Assembly (NCBI RefSeq): GCF_019175385.1
Contig: NC_083339.1
Span: forward strand, 24,581,637 to 24,645,636
DNA: 64,000 nt
Source: Lycium barbarum
Lineage: Eukaryota > Streptophyta > Magnoliopsida > Solanales > Solanaceae
Reading direction: 5' to 3'
Shown here: positions 11,518 to 20,966 of the stretch, piece by piece
Layout: each line of letters opens with the position of its first letter
Position numbering within the stretch: the first letter of the stretch is position 1
Made by a program: the position numbers and the translations under genes
The notes under the pieces: generated by a model
The model's database searches: none
What the model saw: the letters and a program-made list of their open reading frames with translations, nothing else
What the model was told of the DNA's origin: nothing

Positions 11518-13759
11518 TCTGGGTCATATTATCTCAGTTGACGGTATTCGGGTTGATACTCAAAAGATTGAGGCTGTGAAGACTTGGCCAAGGCCCACAA
11601 TGCCTACAGAAGTCCGTAGCTTTCTGGGATTAGCCGACTATTATAGGAGATTTGTGGAAGGATTTTCCTCTATTTCTGCACCATTGACGAAGCTAACTCA
11701 CAAATCTGTAAAATTTCAATGGACCGATACTTGTGAGCGTTGTTTCTAGGAATTAAAAGATAGATTGACTTCAGCCCCAGTCTTGACGCTCGCAGAAGGA
11801 TCAGAAGGCTATGTCGTTTATTGTGATGCCTCCAGTGTCGGATTGGGCTGTGTGTTGATGCAGCATGGTAAGGTTATATCCTATGCCTCCAGGCAGTTGA
11901 GGAAACATGAGAAGAATTATCCGACCCATGATCTTGAATTAGCTGCAGTCATTCATGTACTAAAGATGTGGAGACATTATTTGTATGGTGTTCATGTTGA
12001 TATTTATACAAATCACGAGAGTCTCCGGTACATTTTCAAATAGAAGGAGTTGAATCTCTGGCAAAGGCGATGGTTAGAGCTACTGAAAGATTATGATGTA
12101 AGTATTCTATATCATCCCGGAAAGACGAATGTGGTAGCCGATGCGCTTAGCCGTAAATTTATGGGTAGTTTATGTGATGTTCAGCCGGAAAAGAAGGAAT
12201 TAGTTCTTGAGCTCCACCAACTAGCTAGCCTAGGAGTTCGTTTAATGGATTTAGGCAATGCCGGAGTTGATATTCACAACCCAACGGTTTCATCCTTAGA
12301 TATGGAAGTGAAAAAGCGCCAATATGAAGACCCTAAGTTGAGTCATTACGGAGATACACTTCCCCACAAGGAAAAGTCACCTTTTGAGATTTCTGCAGAT
12401 GGGATTCTCAGGTACCGAAGCAGGCTATGTGTTCCAAACGTTGCAGGATTACGCCACCAGATTCTGGAAGAAGCCCATTACTCCCGTTATTCCGTTCACC
12501 CAGGTGCGACAAAGATGTACCATGACCTCAAGTCAATGTATTGGTGGGATGGAATGAAGAAAGATATAGCAGAGTTTGTAGCTCAATGTCCAAATTGTCA
12601 GCAAGTAAAAATTGAGCATCGAAAGCCAGGAGGATTGTTGCAAGCTATGGAAATTCCAACCTGGAAATGGGAAGTGATCAATATGGATTATATTATAGGC
12701 TTACCACGTTCTCGGCGTAAGTATGACTCCATATGGGTAATTGTTGACAGACTCATGAAATCAACTCATTTTCTTCCAGTCAAAACTACATACCCAGCAG
12801 AAGATTATGCAAGGTTATATCTTAAAGAAATAGTGTGACTTCATGGTGTTCCAGTATCTATTATCACAGATAGAGGAGAACAATTTACTGCTAAATTTTG
12901 AAATTCCTTTCAAGAAGGTTTGGGAACTCAAGTGAGACTCAGCACAGCATTTCATCCACAGACTGATAAACAAGTTGAACGCACTATTCAGACCTTGGAA
13001 GATATGTTGCGGGCATGTGTATTAGACTTCGGGGGTAATTGGGATGAACATTTGCCACTTATTGAATTTGCATATAATAACAGTTATCATTCCAGTCTCC
13101 AGATGGACCCATATGAGGCTCTATACGGGAGAAAGTGTAGATCGCCAATTGGGTGGTTTGAAATCGGAGAAACACAATTAATAGGTCCAGAATTGATTCA
13201 GCAATCGGTGGAAAAGATCAAGCTTATCAGAGACCGATTGTTGACAGCCCAGACTCGCCAGAAATCTTTTGCGGACAATAGTTGACGCAACTTGGAATTC
13301 CAGGTAAATGATTGGGCATTCCTAAAAGTGTCTCCGATGAAAGGTGTAATAAAATTTGGCAAGAAGGGAAAGCTTAGTCCTCGATATATTGGACCTTATA
13401 AGATTGTGCGTAAGGTGGGCCAAGTAGCTTATGAGCTAGATTTACCTCCAAAACTTAAATCAGTCCATCCGGTTTTTCATGTGTCGATGCTCCATAACTG
13501 TGTTGGAGATCCTTCCAGAATCGTGCCGGTAGATGATGTTAAAATTACCAAAAATTTGGCTTATGAAGAAGTACCCATTGCCATACTAGATAGGCAGCTG
13601 CGGAAACTCAGAACTAAAGATGTAGCCTCCGTTAAAGTTTTGTGGAGAAACAACAATAGAGAAGAAATGACCTGGGAAGCAGAAGAAGATATGAAGTCCA
13701 GATATCCGCATTTATTTCCATCACCAGAAGAGGTTCACGATGAGACGCCATTGTCGTAA
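11518..13759 (+). pseudogene. pol of element 2: RT end, RNase H, integrase, chromodomain (five in-frame stops)
   Basis: The RT thumb/connection segment spans 11518-11760. RNase H ([13 protein letters not shown]) spans about 11800-12140. The integrase HHCC finger is about 12400-12620. The DDE residues sit in INMDYIIGLP, TDRGEQF and KQVERTI. A chromodomain-like C-terminus spans about 13552-13720. The whole region is one frame with five stops: TAG 11747-11749, TAG 12041-12043, TGA 12836-12838, TGA 12899-12901 and TGA 13283-13285. At these places the family has Gln, Gln, Arg, Trp and Arg. Every stop therefore looks like a C-to-T change on one or other strand, and no frameshift is seen. Confidence 0.9.
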
Positions 13760-13950
13760 GGTATGTAATGCTTTCTTTTGATGCTTTTGGTCGTGTGTGG
13801 CTATGTTTTCTTGCCATTGTTGTTGTAGCCCTATGAGGCAATGTTATTTTGGGTTGTTGTGACAGGATGGTAGTGCCATATTACAGGAGAAACTCTGGCG
13901 AAATTTTTGTAGAATCCCCGAGAGCTTAACATTCGCGGACGAATGTTCCT

Positions 13951-13964
13951 AAGGGGGGGGAGAA
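13951..13964 (+). other. Polypurine tract of element 2
   Basis: AAGGGGGGGGAGAA lies immediately before the LTR start TGTTACACC. Position and composition are those of a plus-strand DNA primer site. Confidence 0.8.
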
Positions 13965-14317
13965 TGTTACACCTCGGGCATTTCATGGTGATATGATGTG
14001 AATGTATTAACGCGAGCTCAAGGACAACATGGAGTCCATGTGACCATAAGGAGAGTACTTGATAGCCTTAGAGTGCGTACTACAAGATTTTGAAGCTATA
14101 TGAATCGGTGAATCTAAGTTCAATGAAGAAAGTGAAGTATAAGTTATGTTCGGGAAGGTTTTGTAAAAACTGAGCTAATGTTGATTTAGTAATGTCTTGA
14201 AGAGGAGCTATAAGTCTCCCTAGATGGTTAATGAAGTATTACACAAGTAACAAGAAGGTTCCGCAAAGTTTGGAAGACAAACAAAGCAACAGGAACAATT
14301 TCGGAAAAATGTGAGTT

Positions 14318-14468
14318 ATACGACCACTTGAACGGTCCGTATAACTTGTATGGTCCATATAAGGGTCCGTATAACCTGTCTAGAGAAGGGTCACTCACTG
14401 GTGGTATTATACGGTCACTTATACAAACCGTATAAGTTATACGGACCGTATAAGTGTCTGTATAAACC
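14318..14468. repeat. Palindromic block in the element 2 LTR (GGTCCGTATAA motif)
   Basis: Repeated GGTCCGTATAA and complementary units. They include TTATACGGACCGTATAA at 14437-14453 (8-bp arms, 1-nt centre) and ACTTATAC...GTATAAGT at 14417-14437. The block ends about 30 bp before the TATA box. Open frames across it are by-products of the repeat. Confidence 0.8.
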
Positions 14469-14494
14469 ATGCCGGGCAGCTTTTATTTTATTTC

Positions 14495-14508
14495 TTTTAT
14501 AAAAAGAG
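14495..14508 (+). promoter_or_regulatory. TATA box of the element 2 LTR
   Basis: TTTTATAAAAAGAG directly follows the palindrome block on the LTR sense strand. This is the usual U3 promoter arrangement. Confidence 0.6.
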
Positions 14509-15612
14509 GACCCAAGTTCTAATTTCTCATTTCTCATCTTCTCCATCACTCTTGAAACCTCTAGAATATTCCACTACACCATATTAACACATATCCAAGA
14601 GAAATCAAAGATTAAACACCAAGAATTAGTAGAATCAAGTGTATGGTTGCTCACTAGGGTTGTGGAAGTCAAAGTTTCCTTTAGAATTGAAGTTGGGATT
14701 TTCTCAAGTGAAGTATCTTCATCCAAAGATCATTCCTATATAATCAAAGGTGAGCTTTACATCTATTTCATGTCATTAAAAGTATTGAGTGGTTGAAAGA
14801 TTTGGATTAGAGAAAAAAGTAGAATATGAGCTCAAATATGGAAATAATGGAATTTTGAGTAGTAAGTTAATTTGAGTCATGATTCTTAGAATGAGATGAG
14901 TATAATCTTGTTATGAATGATGCTAATGTCGTTGAGGAAGTATTATGTGAAGAATGAGTGTGGTGTTGTATTGTAGTCATGGTTATGGATGAATTTGAAA
15001 GTGAATTTGAGAAGTGAACAACGTTTAACTTGAGAAATCTACTGATTATGATATTATGGGTGTTGCTATTGCTATTTTGGAGTTTTTTATTATATGGAAA
15101 AAGTTGTCAAAACAAAGGAGATGATGCCTAATTTTCGTTAGCTCTTAGTCACTTTAGATTAGACTTAAGCATGTTTTTAATGATTTAACTTAGTGCGAAT
15201 TATCTTGAATGTAGAGTTGTGAGCTTGGAAGGAGAACGTTTAGTCGTTAAGAAGACATAAAGGTATGTAAGGCTAGTCCCTTTCTTTCAAAAAGGCATGA
15301 CTCTTATATCACCATCTCTTCTATGTTTCCATGACCTTCTTACATCCCCAAAAGCTGAAAGTTATGATTCTTAAGAGTTTCTTATGAGCTAAAGATGATG
15401 ATGATGATGCTATTATGAGCTTGATGGTCTCATTCTTATGATCCCATTGATGTCATTTCTTGTTGAAGTCTCACCTCATGATATTAGTTCCTTCGAGATG
15501 AGACATAGCGATGATGATTATTTCATAATGTGATCGGAGGTTGCCGACCTTACGTCACTCCGATAGAGTTTTGGCTTTTACTTGAGCTCTCATGCATGCT
15601 TTATGTTATGTA

Positions 15613-15800
15613 TATGATGATAATTACACCGTGCCTAGTTGGTCGGGTAGAAACCACTACGATAAGCGTAGAGGGCAGCTATGATGATAATTACACCAAG
15701 CCAAGTTGGCCGGGCAGACACCACTAGTGGGGGGCATGATGATGGTTACCCCGGACGCGGGCTAATGATGATCACACCGTACATATATGGTCGGGAAGCT
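15613..15800 (+). repeat. Tandem repeat in the R-U5 part of the element 2 LTR
   Basis: Imperfect units begin with ATGATGATAATTACACC or similar at about 15613, 15681, 15737 and 15764, each followed by TTGGTCGGG-like sequence. Comparable but diverged repeats occupy the same part of the reverse LTRs, at about 29310-29515 and 32500-32690. Confidence 0.65.
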
Positions 15801-16419
15801 TATAAATGTATATATCTATGATATGATATTATTTTTTTAATATAAAAGCTAGCATGCATGATTTCGCCTTAAGAGGCAATCAGTTACAAGTTTACTCTTC
15901 ATCTTATGCTCTTTTATTTCTTTATTATGCTGTTGTACATGCCTTACATACTAAGTACATTGTTCGTACTAACGCCCTTTTATTTTATGGACGCTGTGTT
16001 CATGCCCACAGGTAGACAGGGAGACGGTCCAGATTCTTAGGAGCTTATTCAGCAGAAATATAGGAGCACTCCACTACTCCGGAGTTGTCACTTCTTGGTA
16101 TATTCTTTTGTGTACATATTGGGGCATGGCGGGGTCCTGTCCCGTCCTTATGATTTCAGTATTCTAGTTAGAGGCTCGTAGATACTTATGTGTGGGTAGT
16201 AGATGTCATGTGACCTCTTCATTGTATAATCTGTACATCGCTTCGTGGCCTTGTAGGCTTATGTATTTATATCTTTTGAGCGATATTTGAGGATCATTTC
16301 ATGATAAGCTTATGTTGGAAATGGTGTATACTCAGGTTAAGCTTGATGATAAGTCTGATAGTTAGTGCTCAGCAGTTAGCTCTGGGTACCCGTTACGGCC
16401 TCTAGTTGGGTCGTGACAT

Positions 16420-19400
16420 TGACAACCCAGTTTCACACTTCTGCTAATCCCTTCCCATTGTGTCTAACTTAAACACATATGCACACTTGCTCTTTATTTA
16501 GTCAAGTCATCAATCACTCCTAATAGTACACTTAACTCTAACCTGGGCCTCATTTAGTCTAGGAGCAGAATCCATATAGTCCCAAGGTTCTTTACAATGA
16601 ACCTACAACACCACAGGCCATAGAAGTGGCATGGGGGCTATATCTGAAGGAAAGATGTTATAAACCAAGCTAGGCATGGTTTTCCCTTTCTCTTTTCTCC
16701 AGGGCACCTTTAAAAAGTCATCTTAGGTCCTGTGGCCTTAGTTCACTTTCAGCTCCCTTGTGATCAGATGGAGACTTGTTTTTTCAAATTATTCACAGCC
16801 CAGAATTCAATCCAAAAAGGTGTCAAATACATGTGCATATAAACAGACATAATCATTCAGACTAAGGTCATGACCATTTCTCAAACTCCTCAAGGCATCA
16901 CTAAGCTAATTCAGAGTCATAGCATGGGTCAGTTCACCACTAACAGGTTACTCAGGCCCTTTTGACAGATGGGTCTACACTCCCTATAGGTCATGCCATG
17001 CCATAAGCCCCATTCAAACCAACCCCAGGGATGTACACAATCAAATTAGCAAGCAATAGTAGTTCAGCACACAGACAGAGCATTCTCATAGATGCAGAAA
17101 GCCAAACAATCAAGTAGTGACACTAACCATGTAAGCAAACCATCAGAATCCCAAATCAGAGGTAGAAAAAAAGGTCTAGAGAGGGCACAGCAGGCAGGTT
17201 TACACCTTGGGCATTACATTAATTTATTTCAGAAAAAGGAGCCTTGGAAGCGTTTGTGACTTAGAGCACCATTTAGACTTAATGGTTTTAGCTCACATCC
17301 CTTTTTACAAATCCCAGCATATAACAAAAAATTCTGCTAACTAGAACCAATATCAATTCACACATAGATGTAAACTCAAGACCTTCAGTAAGAAAAGTGG
17401 ATTTCAGGACCTTATTATGTATGCAATCAGTTAACACAGTCTTGAAATACTTTTAGTTCCTAGTAATGGCTCTTCAACTATTTAATCTAAGCAAATCCTT
17501 TCAAAAAAAACAAGAAGAAAGAGAGGTAGGTTTATAGCATGGTCAGGTTCTCACAATCAAGGACTCAATCATCATCACAAAGAAACAGGATCCTAGGTGC
17601 AAAGGATAGGTGCACAAGTTAAGGAGAATTAGAAGGCACATGATCATAAGTAAAAGCAAGTGGCAAGCAAAAAGGTTGTTACTCAGTCCCTCTATGATAT
17701 TGGCTTGGATCACCATTAGTACACTCCTCAATCCTACTTCCTTACCAAACATCTAACTCAAACAACAACAACACAGACAACCAATCACCCCAGATTAAAA
17801 AAAAATTTAGAAAACATAGTGAAAACACATAACTTAAACTTTACAAGTACTGGCAGAACATTACTTAACTCTAGGTGTATCCTTACCCCGGATATAGCTA
17901 AGCCTTACTAATCCATCTAAGGTCCTTGTGTGTCCCAGGACCATGAGAAAAAGTTCAAAAGCATGGGAAGAAGCCTCAGGGTCCTGAAAGGGAAGAAGGA
18001 CAGGGTGGGGTCATCACCTCTCTATCTCCTTTTCTTGAATCTCCTTTCAGTAAAAAGGGATCCTGGGTTCCACTGGTCACTACCTCCAGTTCATGCCCAA
18101 GCTCACCTTTTACTCTCCTAAGACCTTTCCCCTCTTATGACCTCATCCTCATACCCCAGTGACAACCACCAAAAAAGCCTTGGGATAGTTTAAAACAGCT
18201 TATCACTATCACAAGACTACCACAATTGACTCATTAAGCCTTATCCAAACTTTAAAGTCCTATGGCTAAGTTACAAGCATGGTTACTAAAACAATCCTAA
18301 AGAGACCAATTAGATGACACTAACACAAATTATCTCAATCCAAAGCTCTAATCATGAAGTGATTTTGTTCTTTTATACCACACAGCATCTCAAAGCATAT
18401 ATGTCCTCCTTTAGGACTAACTCACACATGATAAAGCAAGACAGAACCAAATACTCACTTTAACTTTATAAAAATCCTAAACATCACCATTAGTCTTCTT
18501 CTTGGCCATGACTACTTTTTCATTTTAACATTTGAACCACAACATCCAAAAATAACAGTACCAAAAAGTTTCACAAAGGGGCCTGGATAGACTTGCACCC
18601 AGACCTTCCTATCATTTCCCTTCTTCTTTTGTCTTCTTAATTCTCAAGTCTTAGGTGATCAGTCTTGGGAAAGATGATTTCTCTACACATAGCATACATA
18701 TAGACTAATTCACACATGGTAAAACAAGACAGACTCACACATGATCAATCTTTAGCACGCACATATTTTATGTTAACCTGCCAACCTTTGAAATTCTTTC
18801 TTAATGCAATTTTGAGAATCTAATGTCTCATCATTGATTTAGACCAAGTATAACTACTGTCACCACTTAACAAACATATTTTACTAGTTGGTTGACCATT
18901 TTAGACATGATAAAGATCACCTTCAGGCCGTCCTAAATACAACTTGTATTAACAGTGTAAAAAACCCCTCAAACTACCCAAATGCACTTTCATTCAAACA
19001 ATGTCATCAGAGATCAATTCAAACAGGTCATGATAGTCACTATCTAAGCCAAGCTATCATAATCAGAAATAATCAACAAGTATGGGATTGATAAGCCTTT
19101 AGCATAACTCAAGCCAAAAACAAAATCCTTGCTTAAATATCAAACTAAGCATATTACAAATGCTAAGCTACATTTAACTATACATATAACACTCAAACAC
19201 ACCAAGCTATCATTACATAGGCAAGAACTTAAATAAAAGCAATAAAATAATAAATTGTTACCTTTTTTAAGTGCAACCAGAGCAAGAATGGACTTGGAGC
19301 CTCCTTTGTGCTTCCAAAATCAAACTCAGCCACACCGAATATAGGACATGGAAAAGAAATAAAATTTAGAACTAGAAAAGAGTCAACCCTTTTTTTGTGA

Positions 19401-20954
19401 AAGTCAAAATATCACTAGTGAAGCCTAAATTTCGAGTAAAACTCAAAGTTCAAGCCTCATTAAGGTTGTCAAACATGTTTTAATGGTGAGGGATGGGGTT
19501 CTATTTATAGGATCCCAAAACTTGTCTCAAATCTTACAAAAATGATGTGGGACTTGTGGGTTTTCCACAAGTCTTCACTTGAAATCAACCGCATATGGTC
19601 CAGATAGAAAGGAAGCTAAAATCAACGGCTCATTTTCACTTTAAACTACTGTAAATCGATGAAAAATAAAGGAAATTGCAAGGATTGTACCTTAAAGGAG
19701 TGTTTGGATGGATTTCGTGGAGAAAATCCGTGGAAAAGGACGAAGCCATAAATGCTTCGTCCTCTCATCTGATTTTCTATATTCTACACTCTATCTATGA
19801 TGGGACACGATGAGGAAAAGAGGGGGTAGGGCAATGGTGGAGGCGGCGCTAGGGTTTTGCTCTAGCCGCCTCGCCTTTCCTTTCTTTGGACAGAAACCCC
19901 TAGGGTCTGTGAAGTGGAAATGAGGGGGAGGATATACGTATATCCCCCCTTTAAACGTCTCATGGGTCGGGTCTGGTCCATTATGGACTGGGCTTGGTCC
20001 TATTTTTTTTTTAAAAGAAGGGGCCTCTTTTTGACATATATATACACATAATGTATATTTACATATACATAGTGTATATATATGTATGAAGGGCCAAAGA
20101 TGTGGTCCAATAAATGGTCCAAGCTAAAAAATATCAATTATTAACCATGATATTTTAAGCATGATCAAATTAGGACGCAATTAATTTAAAACACGGCTGT
20201 TAAAATCATTATTTGCTTTAAAACTAAATGATTTTTTGAAATTATAACCTTTTATCTAGCTAATTACAAAAATATCCTTGACTACACTTAATCTGATAAA
20301 TTATTTCAAATATAGCCTTATTTTGGTACTAATTAACCAATTAAAGCTAATTTGCGCTAATGACCTCAATTGATTTGCCCATGGATTTGGTCATCTCAAT
20401 TAAAGCCACTAGGACGCTAAATTTGCAAAAATGACCCCAATCATCTTAAACCATGAATTGGTTAACTCAAATGTGGTCATTTATGTAAAAATAATTAAAT
20501 AATCAAAACCAATTTGCAAAATGACCCCTCTAATTAACCAACTTAATTACCAAAACAATTTATTAATTAAACAACTATGCAAACATACAGAATCAAAGGT
20601 TCAGGGGTAAGGTGGTCAATTCCTTTTATTACTCAAATTACCTTGGATAATAAATTATTTATTAATCTGATTTTTCCTTGATTCAGCAATTAAGTAAATA
20701 ATTATACAAAATCATTTTGATGTTAGTTAATTCAAATAAAATATTCCATAAATGTCATAAAATATCAATTAATTTTCACATAATTTATAATGTCCTGAAA
20801 ATCTCTTTATCAAATTAAAGAGGTAAAATATTGTCCTGAATAATTTTATAAAAATTATTTAGACCCTTTAAGATGCACAACTTATTTTATTTGTTATCCA
20901 ACGATTCTGAGTAATTAAATTAAATTACAGGAGGTCAAAAATTAGGTGTCAACA
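16420..20954 (-). repeat. 3' LTR of element 3 (4.5 kb visible, U5 end cut off by element 2)
   Basis: On the minus strand it starts TGTTGACACC at 20954 and carries a TATA box at 19501-19510. It runs left to 16420, where element 2 begins. Segments 16424-17690, 17690-18950 and 18940-19752 align in order with 30676-31945, 34197-35450 and 38565-39369, so both are copies of one LTR. The visible part lacks the 3'-terminal block seen in the two solo giant LTRs. The rest of its U5 should therefore be off-window, left of element 2. The 16420 end touches TTGAC, a candidate target duplication of element 2. Confidence 0.83.
19501..19510 (-). promoter_or_regulatory. TATA box of the element 3 LTR
   Basis: The minus strand reads CTATAAATAG. 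It is preserved in the other LTR copy at 39120-39129. It lies about 1.45 kb into the LTR, implying a U3 of that length. Confidence 0.6.
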
Positions 20955-20956
20955 AC

Positions 20957-20966
20957 TGCCCCTTCG
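20957..20966 (-). other. Polypurine tract of element 3
   Basis: The minus strand reads GAAGGGGCAG two bases before the LTR start TGTTGACACC, the expected position for plus-strand priming. Confidence 0.65.

Larger units (their letters stand above)
11518..16418 (+). mobile_element. Element 2: Ty3/gypsy chromovirus, 3' portion (RT onward plus LTR)
   Basis: Sequence resumes abruptly in the RT at a LGHIIS motif right after the LTR of element 1, then runs through RNase H, integrase, chromodomain, polypurine tract and LTR. The missing 5' part should lie left of the window beyond element 1, if element 1 is a simple insertion. The LTR ends at 16418 in TCGTGACA and is followed by TTGAC, the expected target duplication within the LTR of element 3. 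Confidence 0.88.
13965..16418 (+). repeat. 3' LTR of element 2 (2.45 kb)
   Basis: Starts TGTTACACCTCGGGCA right after the polypurine tract and ends in GGGTCGTGACA. Related reverse-orientation copies lie at 28588-30310 (truncated) and 31950-34196. From 5' to 3' it holds a palindrome block (14318-14468), a TATA box, and a tandem repeat of roughly 68 bp (about 15613-15800). No gene is seen. Confidence 0.88.
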
